From: Actinobacteria bacterium OK074
GTDB taxonomy: Bacteria; Actinomycetota; Actinomycetes; Streptomycetales; Streptomycetaceae
DNA length: 64,000 nt
NCBI GenBank assembly: GCA_001298575.1
Contig: LJCV01000286.1
Span: 1 to 64,000 of the forward strand
Reading direction: 5' to 3'
The notes beneath the pieces are model-generated. The model saw nothing but the letters and a program-made list of their open reading frames with translations. It did not search any database and was not told the DNA's origin. Numbering within the stretch: the first letter of the stretch is position 1; the number at the start of each line of letters is the position of its first letter. Both the position numbers and the translations under genes were made by a program. Below, one piece after another: positions 18,019 to 26,322 of the stretch.

Positions 18019-19760
18019 GCACCGTGCGGGACAGCATCCAGGACAACGAGGATCAGGGCATCCTGGACATCGAGGACCTCGGCGTGGCGTTCACGACCGA
18101 GAGCGGCGAAGTACCCGCCGTACGCGGCGTGTCGCTGCACGTCCGCCCCGGCGAAACCCTCGCCCTGGTCGGCGAGTCGGGCTCCGGCAAGTCGACGGTC
18201 GCCCTGGCCGCACTGGGCCTGCTGCCGTCCAACGCCCGCACGTCGGGCCGGATTTCGCTCGACGGTACGACGGTGACGGGCGCGTCCGAGGCCCAACTGG
18301 CGGGCCTGCGCGGCCGTACGGCGTCGATGGTGTTCCAGGAGCCGGCCACCGCCCTGGACCCGCTGACCCGGGTCGGGGCGCAGATCGCGGAGGTCATCCG
18401 CAACCACCGGCCGGTGTCGCGCGCGGACGCGGCGGCGGAGGCGGTCCAGCTCCTGGGCCGGGTAGGGATTCCGGAGCCGGAGAAGCGGGCGTCGTCGTTC
18501 CCGTTCCAGCTGTCCGGCGGGCAGCGGCAGCGGGTGGTCATCGCGATGGCAATCGCCAACTCCCCCGGCCTGCTGATCGCGGACGAGCCGACCACCGCGC
18601 TCGACGTCACCGTCCAGGCCGAAATCCTCGACCTGCTCCGGGCGTTGGCGGCGGACTCGGGCACGGGCGTGCTGCTCGTGACGCACAACATGGGCGTGGT
18701 GGCGGACTTCGCGGACCGGGTCGCGGTGATGTTCCAGGGCGAGATCGTGGAGACGGGGACCGTGGAGGACGTGTTGCTGCGGCCTCAACACGAGTACACA
18801 CGGGGGTTGTTGGCGGCGGTGCCGCGCCTGGCGGTGGCGGAGGAGGAGGCGATGGAGGAGGCGGCGGTGGCGTCAACTGCCGCTACAGCCACCCCTTCGG
18901 CCGCCGAGACGGCCGCCCCGGTCATCGAACTGCGTTCCGTGTCCGTCCGGTTCGGGCGCGGGCGCCGTACCGTGCAGGCGCTCGACGACGTGTCGCTGTC
19001 CGTGCGACCCGGTGAAACGCTGGGGCTGGTCGGGGAGTCGGGGTCCGGGAAGTCGACCGCGGCGCGGGTCGCGCTGGGGCTGATCAAGCCGTCCGCCGGG
19101 GAGGTCTCGCTGTTCGGGGCGGACCTCGGCAAGGCGCGCGGCCGGGCCCGGCGGGCGCTGCTGTCCGGGATCGGTGTGGTCCTCCAGGACCCGGTGGCCT
19201 CGCTGGACGCGCGGATGAGTGTCGCGGAGTGCGTGGCGGAGCCGTTGCGCGTGCACCGGCGCGGGATGGGCGCCGCCGAGCGCCGCACCCGGGTCGCGGA
19301 GGTGCTCGAACGGGTGCGGCTGCCCAGGGAGTTGGCTAACCGCGGCCCGCGCGAGCTGTCCGGCGGGCAGCGCCAACGGGTCAGCCTGGCGCGGGCGTTG
19401 GTGCTCGAACCCCGGCTGCTGGTGGCGGACGAGCCGACGAGCGCGCTCGACGTGAGTGTGCAGCGCACGGTACTTGAGGTGATCGCCGAATTGCAGGGCG
19501 AGTTGGGCTTCGCCTGCCTGTTCGTCTCGCACGACCTGGCCGTCGTCCAGCAGTTCGCCCAGCGCGTGCTCGTGCTGCGGGCGGGGCGGATCGTGGAGGA
19601 GGGCGCCACCGCGGCGACCCTGCTGCACCCGGAGACCGACTACACGCGACGGCTCGTCGCGGCCGTACCGGTGCCCGACCCGGTCGTCCAGCGCGCCCGC
19701 CGGGAGCAGCGCACGGCGGCGCTCGCGGCGGCGACGATGTCGGCGGAGGGTGGCGCGTGA
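18015..19760 (+). CDS. Fused DppD-DppF double ATP-binding protein
   Basis: 581 aa with two complete ABC ATPases in tandem. The first (residues ~15-270) has GESGSGKST, signature LSGGQRQRVVIA and LLIADEPTTALD. The second (~305-560) has GESGSGKST, signature LSGGQRQRVSLA and LLVADEPTSALD. An Ala-rich linker joins them. The fusion supplies both nucleotide-binding subunits that other peptide transporters encode as separate DppD and DppF. Start ATG 18015 overlaps the permease stop (ATGA), and its stop overlaps the GTG of the ROK kinase. All catalytic motifs appear intact in both halves. Confidence 0.95.
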   Translation: MSTVRDSIQDNEDQGILDIEDLGVAFTTESGEVPAVRGVSLHVRPGETLALVGESGSGKSTVALAALGLLPSNARTSGRISLDGTTVTGASEAQLAGLRGRTASMVFQEPATALDPLTRVGAQIAEVIRNHRPVSRADAAAEAVQLLGRVGIPEPEKRASSFPFQLSGGQRQRVVIAMAIANSPGLLIADEPTTALDVTVQAEILDLLRALAADSGTGVLLVTHNMGVVADFADRVAVMFQGEIVETGTVEDVLLRPQHEYTRGLLAAVPRLAVAEEEAMEEAAVASTAATATPSAAETAAPVIELRSVSVRFGRGRRTVQALDDVSLSVRPGETLGLVGESGSGKSTAARVALGLIKPSAGEVSLFGADLGKARGRARRALLSGIGVVLQDPVASLDARMSVAECVAEPLRVHRRGMGAAERRTRVAEVLERVRLPRELANRGPRELSGGQRQRVSLARALVLEPRLLVADEPTSALDVSVQRTVLEVIAELQGELGFACLFVSHDLAVVQQFAQRVLVLRAGRIVEEGATAATLLHPETDYTRRLVAAVPVPDPVVQRARREQRTAALAAATMSAEGGA

Positions 19761-20725
19761 CGGCGCTGGAGCCGGGCACCGACTCCGCCCCGCGCCCCGC
19801 CGGCGGGTACGCGGGCATCGACATCGGCGGTACCACCACCCAGGTCGCGCTGTTCACGGCCGCCGGGCTCGACCCGGTGGCGGCCGTGGAGGTCCCCACC
19901 CCGGCGGCCGAGGGCGGCGCGGCGATGGTGCGGACGGCCCTGGCCGCGCTGCGCGACCTCGTGCGGACAAGTGCCGTACCCCTGTTGGGTGTTGGGGTCG
20001 GCGCGGCCGGGCTGGTGGACGCGCGGACCGGTCATGTCCTGGTGGCGAGCGACTCGTTCACCGACTGGGCCGGGTTCGCGGTGACGGCGGTGATGGAGGA
20101 GGCGCTCGGCGTACCGGTCTTCCTGGACAACGACGTGAACGCGTTCCTGCGCGGCGAGGTGGCGGGCGGCGCCGTCGCGGGCGCGTCGGAGGTGCTCGGC
20201 ATGACCCTGGGCACGGGCGTGGGCGGCGCGTTGTGGCTGAACGGCGAGTTGTTCGAGGGTCCGCACGGCGCCGCGGGCGAGATCGGGCACGTACCCGGCT
20301 TCGGCGACCTGCCCTGCACCTGCGGCGGCCGGGGCCACCTGGAGACCCTGGCCTCGGGCCGCTCGATCGCCGCGCGGTACGCCGAACGCACGGGAAACTC
20401 CCGCAAGTTGAGCGCCCGCCAGGTCGCAGAAGCGGCCGACGCCGGCGACCCGGACGCGCTCGCGGTGTTCGGCGCGGCGGGCGCGGCCATCGCCCGCGCG
20501 CTGCTGATCGTCGCGGGCACGCTGGACGTGACGACGACCGTGATCGGCGGCGGCGTCAGCGGCGCCTGGCACCTGCTCCACCCGGCGATAGCCGCCGAGC
20601 TGGCGGCCGAACCCCCGGTCAGCGGCCACGCGTTGCACGTCGTACGGGCCCGGCTGGGCGCCCAGTCGGTGGCGGTGGGCGCGGCGGCCCGGGCGCGAAC
20701 GGAGCTGGAGAAGATCGAAGGGTAA
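19757..20725 (+). CDS. ROK-family sugar kinase-like protein
   Basis: 322 aa from a GTG overlapping the ATPase stop (GTGA). It carries the phosphate-1 loop GIDIGGTTTQVALF, the ROK signature region EIGHVPGFG and CTCGGRGHLE. The last is the zinc motif CxCGxxGCxE with the third Cys replaced by His, so zinc may be bound with altered ligands. No DNA-binding domain is present, so it is a kinase rather than a repressor. As the final gene of a peptide/oligosaccharide importer operon it probably phosphorylates a sugar released from the imported compound. The exact sugar is unknown. Confidence 0.88.
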   Translation: MTALEPGTDSAPRPAGGYAGIDIGGTTTQVALFTAAGLDPVAAVEVPTPAAEGGAAMVRTALAALRDLVRTSAVPLLGVGVGAAGLVDARTGHVLVASDSFTDWAGFAVTAVMEEALGVPVFLDNDVNAFLRGEVAGGAVAGASEVLGMTLGTGVGGALWLNGELFEGPHGAAGEIGHVPGFGDLPCTCGGRGHLETLASGRSIAARYAERTGNSRKLSARQVAEAADAGDPDALAVFGAAGAAIARALLIVAGTLDVTTTVIGGGVSGAWHLLHPAIAAELAAEPPVSGHALHVVRARLGAQSVAVGAAARARTELEKIEG

Positions 20726-20941
20726 GAAGCGAGGAAGGACGGTGAACTCAATAGGGTGACGGGCCGGTGTGGGCGGATTGGGCCAAATCGGAGTCGATTA
20801 AGGCGAATTGGTGAAGATTGGGTGACCTTGCTCTCCGCCGACGTATGACGTGGTGAGCGCGAGGTGCGGACGGGCACGTACGGTTCGAAGGGTGATCCAC
20901 GTGCCCCTGCCGCCGCCAGGTCACAGAAAGCAGCCGCCCGC

Positions 20942-22729
20942 ATGCGCCACTCCCCCGAACTCCCGTACTTCCGACCCCACTTGGTCACCGCCGGTGAGGT
21001 CGCCCCGGGAGACCTGCTCGCCCTGTCCGACGCGGACGTGGCCACGGACCGCTGGTTCGTCGTGCTGCACGCGGAGCCCGAGAGCCGGGCCTCGTCCGAG
21101 AGCCGGGCGGAGATACGTTTCACCCTGCGCCCACCCCTCGGCGGCACCGACCACGACGAACTCCTGCCGCCCGACGCCCCCGTGACGGTCGCCTGCCGCC
21201 GCCTGGACGTCGACCGGATCCCCAGGGTCACCTCCACCGACCTCACCACGGTGACCTTCCGTGACGGCGACCGGATCACGACGCTCCGGGTCGTGGACCC
21301 GAGGGCGACGGAGGAGTCGTACGTACGCCGCTGGTCGCGCTGGTACCGGGACCTGGAGAGCCAGTCCGAACAACCGCTGACGGACGACGAGTTGACGGCC
21401 CAGGCCGAACAGGCCGCCGCCGAGGGCCACTTGATACGGCATCACCCGCGCCCGAGGCGTTCGGCGGGCGGAGTGGCACCCCGGCGGGTCGTGGTGACGG
21501 GACTCGGGGCGATCACGCCGCTCGGGGTCGGCGTGCCCGAACTGTGGCGCGGTCTACTCGAAGGGCGGCACGGGATAAGGGAGTTGACGGGAGCGGAGTT
21601 CGCCGGTTTACCGGTACAAGTGGCCGGGACCGTACCCGTGGACCCGGCGGGACTGCTGGAGCGGACGCGGGCGCGGCGGATGAACCGGGCCGCGCAGCTG
21701 GCGGTGGTCGCGGCGCGGGAGGCGTGGACCGACGCGGGGTTCGCCCCGGCGGGCACGGCGGGCAGCGACCTGGACCCCGAGCGGACCGGGGTGTCGGCGG
21801 GGGCGATCCTCGGCGACGCGTCGGTGCTGGTCGAGGGCGACCGGCGGCTGCGCGAGAAGGGGCCGCGCGGGATCGGGCCCCTCACCCTCCCGATGACGGT
21901 GTCCTCCCAGGCCGCGTCCCAGGTGTCGCTGGCGCTGGGCATCACCGGCGAGGCGCGGACCGTCTCCAGCGCGTGCGCGTCCGGCACGGAGGCGATCGGC
22001 CAGGCCGTGGACCGGATCCGCTACGGCCACGTCGACGTCGTACTCGCCGGGGGTGCGGAGGCGGTGGTGACGCCCGCGATCCTGGCGGGGTTCGCCGCGA
22101 TGCGGACCCTGTCGCGGCTCGCCCTGGCGGACGGGACACCGTCGCGGCCGTTCGCGGCGGACCGGGACGGCTTCGTCGTCGGGGAAGGAGCGGGTTTCCT
22201 GCTCCTGGAGGCGGAGGAACACGCCCGGGCGCGGGGTGCGCGGATCTACTGCGAGGCGGCGGGCTGGGGCCTGTCGGCGGACGCGTACCACGAGGCGGCC
22301 CCGGACCCGTCGGGCACGGGCCTCGCGCTCGCGCTGCGCCGCGCGCTGCGGGACGCCGGGGCGCACGCGGTCGACGTCGTCCACGTCAACGCGCACGCCA
22401 CCGGCACCCCCGCCGGCGACCGCGCCGAGGCGGACGCCCTGCGGACGGTACTCGGCGGCCGGGTCCCGGTGACGGCGCTGAAGGGCCACTTCGGCCACCT
22501 CCAGGGCGCGGCGGGCGGAGTGGAGGCGGTGGCCACGGCCCTGACCCTGCACCACGGCCTGATCCCCCCGACCCTGGGCTGCGAAGAGCCGGACGCGGAA
22601 CTGGAGTTGGACGTGGTGACGAAGGGCCCGCGAGCACTGCCGTCGCCGGGCGACGTGGCGTTGAGCAACTCGTTCGGGTTCGGGGGGCACAACGCGGTGC
22701 TGGCGTTGCGGCGCGGGGGCGATCAGTAA
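20942..22729 (+). CDS. Beta-ketoacyl-ACP synthase (KAS II-like) with an extra N-terminal domain
   Basis: 595 aa, about 180 longer than FabF. Residues ~181-595 form a condensing enzyme: RRVVVTGLGAITPLG at its start, nucleophile Cys345 in SSACASGTEA, His485 in NAHATGTP, and Lys514/His519 in KGHFGHLQGAAGG. The Cys-His-His triad is complete, so decarboxylative condensation is expected. Residues 1-180 match no domain I recognise; they are charged and probably soluble, and end in an acidic-to-basic linker. The ATG at 20942 has only a weak ribosome site; GTG 20864 is an alternative. No acyl carrier protein or other fatty-acid or polyketide gene is adjacent, so the product is unknown. Confidence 0.88.
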   Translation: MRHSPELPYFRPHLVTAGEVAPGDLLALSDADVATDRWFVVLHAEPESRASSESRAEIRFTLRPPLGGTDHDELLPPDAPVTVACRRLDVDRIPRVTSTDLTTVTFRDGDRITTLRVVDPRATEESYVRRWSRWYRDLESQSEQPLTDDELTAQAEQAAAEGHLIRHHPRPRRSAGGVAPRRVVVTGLGAITPLGVGVPELWRGLLEGRHGIRELTGAEFAGLPVQVAGTVPVDPAGLLERTRARRMNRAAQLAVVAAREAWTDAGFAPAGTAGSDLDPERTGVSAGAILGDASVLVEGDRRLREKGPRGIGPLTLPMTVSSQAASQVSLALGITGEARTVSSACASGTEAIGQAVDRIRYGHVDVVLAGGAEAVVTPAILAGFAAMRTLSRLALADGTPSRPFAADRDGFVVGEGAGFLLLEAEEHARARGARIYCEAAGWGLSADAYHEAAPDPSGTGLALALRRALRDAGAHAVDVVHVNAHATGTPAGDRAEADALRTVLGGRVPVTALKGHFGHLQGAAGGVEAVATALTLHHGLIPPTLGCEEPDAELELDVVTKGPRALPSPGDVALSNSFGFGGHNAVLALRRGGDQ

Positions 22730-22825
22730 CTGCTCAGGGACGAACGGGGGTTGATCCCGGCTGCTCGGCCGGCCGGGGCCCCTCGACGCCTGGGCGAGGT
22801 CTCTCGGCGCGCGGGGCGTGCGTGG

Positions 22826-22839
22826 ACCGACCGGTCGGT
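22826..22839. promoter_or_regulatory. Perfect 14-bp palindrome, TetR-operator-like
   Basis: ACCGACCGGTCGGT reads the same on both strands and lies 3 bases from a second, longer palindrome. Such sites resemble TetR-family operators in actinobacteria. The nearest downstream frame is a decayed one. Confidence 0.5.
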
Positions 22840-22842
22840 CAC

Positions 22843-22864
22843 GGTGACCTACCGGTAGGTCACC
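22843..22864. promoter_or_regulatory. Perfect 22-bp palindrome beside the 14-bp one
   Basis: The left arm GGTGACCTACC is the exact reverse complement of the right arm GGTAGGTCACC, with no spacer. Its centre (ACCGGT) is shared with the neighbouring palindrome. No gene starts within 120 bases. Confidence 0.55.
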
Positions 22865-22987
22865 GTCGGCGGATGGCCGAGGCCACTCGGCTGCGGAGGC
22901 GTTCGTCGGTGATCGTCTCGGCACCGCGCCAGGCGGCGTCGCTCCGCTCGACTCCGATGAAAGTCACAGCAGAACAAAGAGGATGAG

Positions 22988-23713
22988 TTGTCCGAGCAAC
23001 AGGCCATCGCCCGGCCAGGAATCGACCCCGCGGGCCACCGTACGGCGGGCCCCATGTTCGCCGCCCTTCACGGCGAGCTGACCCCGCACCCCTGGCGCGC
23101 CCCGGAATCCGAGAACGACGCCTACCAACTCTGTTCCACCAGCGATCGATTGCCATGGGCCGGCTCGACGGCCGATCGAGCGCCACGGGAGACGAACGCG
23201 CGTCCAAAGCGCCGGGACTGTGGGCCATGAACAACGCCGACTGCGACGCCCGCCATGCCGCTGCCGAACCCTTCGCATGGTTCCAGGTCGAGTGCAGTAC
23301 GCCGACGAGCGACCGGCCGCTGCCCGTGCAACGCACTCGTCCCCTCCATGGAGACCTGCGCTTGGTCCGGTGAGCGCGCCCCGGGGGCCCGGACGACGGT
23401 GAAGGTCGGCACCAACAGTGGGCGCGCCCCCTCGATTCCCACCGTTGCGCACCAGCTCACGGGTCGCCTCGGCCGTCTGGAGCAGGAGGTATTCCGCCAG
23501 GACGGATCGGGAAGCACCGACGAGGACGCCGCCCTGCCCCCGCCTTTTGCCGACGGGTTCTGGAACGGCCCGCCTCTGCACGGCATGACCCTACGAGGCG
23601 AACTCGCCGAGTGGTCCTGCGACGCGGTCGGCCCGCTGGCCACGACCATCGCCGACTCCGCCGCCCACCTCGGTGTGCGTACGCCGCTGCTGCTTTCTGT
23701 CGTACGAGGGTGA
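22988..23713 (+). pseudogene. Probable decayed gene remnant
   Basis: No intact gene is convincing between 22730 and 23892. Plausible protein-like segments change frame. One starts at TTG 22988 (GAGGA five bases upstream) and reads MSEQQAIARPGIDPAG to a stop at 23230. A second, in another frame, covers about 23200-23370 (LWAMNNADCDARHAAAEPF). The third ends at 23713 with FADGFWNGPPLHG...GELAEWSCDAVGPLATTIAD. Read together they could be one protein of about 240 residues broken by two frameshifts. I do not recognise a family. The third segment from GTG 23399 (about 104 aa) could instead be a small intact gene. Confidence 0.3.
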
Positions 23714-23892
23714 ACGAAAGCGGGTAACCACCCTCCGGCCGGGCCCAGACAGAACTACGCCCGGCACATCTTGCGCCGGTACGCCGAGTTCCAGCAGCCG
23801 AGCACGTCCTGCACTGGTCCCACTGGCGCCGCCATCAACACCGAGCCGCCGTCTGCCACCACCATTGGAACGAGGTCGCCACAGCCGCGTGA

Positions 23893-24540
23893 TCACGAAC
23901 CACAGCTGCCGTGGCTGAGGATCTCGAACGCCTTGTCGAGGTCATTGACGAAAGCCTGCCACGACGGAAGACAGGTCACCGGCCCCTCCGGATCCAGGAG
24001 CTCCAGCATCCGCAGCCGGTGCTGCGAGAAACGCTTCTGGAACTGGGAGAGGCGGCGCCCCTTGTACTCGCTTGCCCGCGCGAGTGAGTCCTTGAGGAGC
24101 TGTTTCGGGTCGGCGATCTTCTCCGCCGCAACTCCCCTGGGGAGATCAAGGCCGACCCGACCACGAGGGTTCTCGGCGACTTGGCGCAGACACGCTTCGT
24201 CGAGAAGCAGCCAGGCTTCCAGCATACGGACGGGTACCACCGCAACGTGCCGGAGTCCGGGCCACTCAGCGCCCACCGCTCCCTCGATCTCGTCCCTACG
24301 GTCCTGGGCAGAACCCCGGTCGGCATCCCGTTGCACTACCACCAAGTCGTAGCCCCCGCCCAGGGCACGGATCGCCCGCAGTTTGTCTGGTACGGAATGA
24401 CCGGTCGGCAGTCGAAGCAGACCGAAGTCGGGGACGGTGACCGAGACATCGAGTCCCTTGCGGACGGCAATGGCTTCGACGTGCGGTACGAGACCATTGT
24501 CGCTGCTGCCCTCGCCGATGAACAGCACGCGAGCGGTCAC
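23893..24540 (-). CDS. TOPRIM/DUF4276-like nuclease partner of an ABC-type ATPase
   Basis: 215 aa from a GTG at 24540 that overlaps the stop of the ATPase gene (GTGA, 24537-24540). The N-terminus VLFIGEGSSD (Glu10, Asp14) and VVVQRDADRG (Asp72, Asp74) match the Glu and DxD metal-binding motifs of TOPRIM folds. VRMLEAWLLLDE (Glu108) resembles the third DUF4276 motif. A lone TOPRIM protein coupled to an SMC-like ATPase is the arrangement of OLD-like and PARIS-type (AriA-AriB) defence modules, in which the TOPRIM protein is a nuclease effector. The family assignment is from motifs; the anti-phage role is inference. No signal peptide or membrane segment is present. Confidence 0.75.
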   Translation of the reverse strand: MTARVLFIGEGSSDNGLVPHVEAIAVRKGLDVSVTVPDFGLLRLPTGHSVPDKLRAIRALGGGYDLVVVQRDADRGSAQDRRDEIEGAVGAEWPGLRHVAVVPVRMLEAWLLLDEACLRQVAENPRGRVGLDLPRGVAAEKIADPKQLLKDSLARASEYKGRRLSQFQKRFSQHRLRMLELLDPEGPVTCLPSWQAFVNDLDKAFEILSHGSCGS

Positions 24541-25955
24541 GCGGCCCCCCCGCTCAGTGTGAGCTGCGCTCCGACGGGTGTGGCGAGGTACGGCAGGATG
24601 TCGGCCTTCGTTACGAAGGCGTCGCCCGGGGCCTTCACGGTTCGCCAAGTCCCAGCGAGCGGACGCAGACGCAACGCGCGGTTCAAAGTGCCGTTCTCAG
24701 CCTTGTGGATCGCGGTGTCGGCGAACAAGAGATCCTCGTTACCGACGAGTTGTACCACCCCGGGCGAATGCGTGTTGATCAGCACCTGCCGGAACGGATT
24801 GTCCGCGCCGGGTTCCTCCGACGGATCGACGGCGAGATCCTGGACAAGGGCGACCATGGCGTTGAGGTTCGCCGGGTGGATGCCATTCTCAGGCTCCTCC
24901 ATGCAGATCAGACCACGCACGGACGGGTCTTCGAGCAGGACGCACAGGGCCAGGAAGCGCAGGGTGCCTTCGGAGAGGCTGCGCGCGGGCAGCGTCATGC
25001 CGGCCACCTCGCGTACGTTGACAGTGAGGAGTTGTCGAACCTCGTCCTGATCGACATCCAGATCGCGGATATGGATACCGGTCAGATCCGAGAGGCGCCC
25101 CGCGACCCTGGCGTATACCTGGCTGGGATCCGCGCCGAGAGTGTCGTGGGCCACGCGGAAGAGCGTCGCGGGCAGGTGGGAACCGTCGGCACCCATGGTG
25201 TGCGGGTCTACGTATCGGTCAGACCTACGCAGAGCGGACGGCTCAAGAGCGAGCCGTCGCCAGGACTGCATCTCACGGCGGGCCGCGAGGATGGTCGGGT
25301 CGTCACTGCTGGTGATGGTGGAGACAACAGTCGCGGGCGCTCGGGACGCTGCGGCAGGCTTGGGCTGACCCCGGCTGCCGCCGTCCTGATGGATCTTGAC
25401 GATCGACTCGCCGGATTCGGTGGTCGTCGAAATGAAGGGGGCGCCGCTGCGGTGACCCTGGATGACGCTGTCGCGGAAGTGCTTCGCACTGTGCGGGAAG
25501 CGAAGGTGCTGGGGAGCCTTGCCCTTGGTGATATGCCCCAGCGTCTCGTGAAGAAGGGTGAGGCGGCCGAAACGGTCCAGGCCGGACGGTTCCTGGTAGC
25601 CGACCTCCAACTCATACCGCAGAAAAGTGGTCGTGGCCTTCGCGGCCCGGCCGAAGTCGTCTTGCGTGTGGAGCGGAACGACCATCTCGGCGGCGAACCG
25701 CATCCGGTGGCTGCCAGGCTCGAAGCCCTTCCAGAAAAGGTCACGCGGGTCACCCTGCCGTTCACCGTGCACGCCTCGGACCTCTTGGGCCGCCTCCATC
25801 ATCGACTGGTCGGCGAGCAGGGAAAGGAACTGGATGGCGTCGAAAACGTTCGACTTCCCTGTGCCGTTCTCGCCTGCAATGCAGGTGAAGGGGCCGAAGT
25901 CGATGGACAGGTCCAGGAGGTTCTTGAACCCGTTGACTTCGATGCGGGTCAGCAT
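24537..25955 (-). CDS. AAA_15/AAA_21-type (RecF/SMC-like) ABC ATPase
   Basis: 472 aa soluble ATPase. MLTRIEVNGFKNL begins the usual N-terminal strand. Walker A is GENGTGKSN (residues 28-36), the signature-like loop SLSEGTLRFLAL starts at 326, Walker B with the catalytic pair is ICMEEPENGIHP (Glu353, Glu354), and the switch His396 is in INTHSP. No nuclease domain is fused. The ATG at 25955 has a GGAG about 7 bases upstream; the frame stays open farther upstream, but without a credible start or domain. The gene overlaps the TOPRIM-like gene by 4 bases, so the two act together. Such ATPases can sense invaders or hold a toxic partner in check. Confidence 0.87.
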   Translation of the reverse strand: MLTRIEVNGFKNLLDLSIDFGPFTCIAGENGTGKSNVFDAIQFLSLLADQSMMEAAQEVRGVHGERQGDPRDLFWKGFEPGSHRMRFAAEMVVPLHTQDDFGRAAKATTTFLRYELEVGYQEPSGLDRFGRLTLLHETLGHITKGKAPQHLRFPHSAKHFRDSVIQGHRSGAPFISTTTESGESIVKIHQDGGSRGQPKPAAASRAPATVVSTITSSDDPTILAARREMQSWRRLALEPSALRRSDRYVDPHTMGADGSHLPATLFRVAHDTLGADPSQVYARVAGRLSDLTGIHIRDLDVDQDEVRQLLTVNVREVAGMTLPARSLSEGTLRFLALCVLLEDPSVRGLICMEEPENGIHPANLNAMVALVQDLAVDPSEEPGADNPFRQVLINTHSPGVVQLVGNEDLLFADTAIHKAENGTLNRALRLRPLAGTWRTVKAPGDAFVTKADILPYLATPVGAQLTLSGGAA

Positions 25956-26121
25956 GCGGTCTCCGGAAGCTCGCCGGGTGGATCTACCAAGCCTACTGGC
26001 GAGGACCGTCGTCATCCCGTGTACGCGTCGGTGGCACCTCGTCGGAGAGTGAGCAAGGGAAGGGTCACACCCACGCACGTCCAGACGCGTGCGACGGACC
26101 TTGGACGCGAATAGGGGTGGC

Positions 26122-26322
26122 CTACCGGCCGAACTCGCCGCCGCGCGTTCCGGCCAGGAAGGCTTGCCACTGCGGGGAGTTGAAGTGCAGGACTGGGCCG
26201 GTCTGCGCCTTGCTGTCCCGTACGGCGCGGCCACCGTTGGCTGTAGGCGCTACCTCAACGCAGTCGTTGTTCTGCCCCGAGTAGGACGACTTCCGGTAGG
26301 GGCCTACAACCTTGGGGATCAC
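26122..26322 (-). CDS. DUF397 protein
   Basis: 66 aa. KSSYSGQNNDCVEVA and VRDSKAQTGPVLHF followed by WQAFLAG are hallmarks of DUF397, small proteins found in multiple copies in Streptomyces beside Xre/Scr1-type regulators. The start overlaps the stop of the upstream regulator (ATGA, 26319-26322), so the two are coupled. They behave as a regulator pair related to BldB/WhiJ systems and may form a toxin-antitoxin-like set. The DUF397 member can be the small toxic or modulating partner. Confidence 0.92.
   Translation of the reverse strand: MIPKVVGPYRKSSYSGQNNDCVEVAPTANGGRAVRDSKAQTGPVLHFNSPQWQAFLAGTRGGEFGR

Noticed and set aside
19640..20638. Open frame opposite the ROK kinase
   Set aside because: The sense strand has the DIGGTT motif and an overlap start; the reverse frame is low-complexity Arg/Gly.
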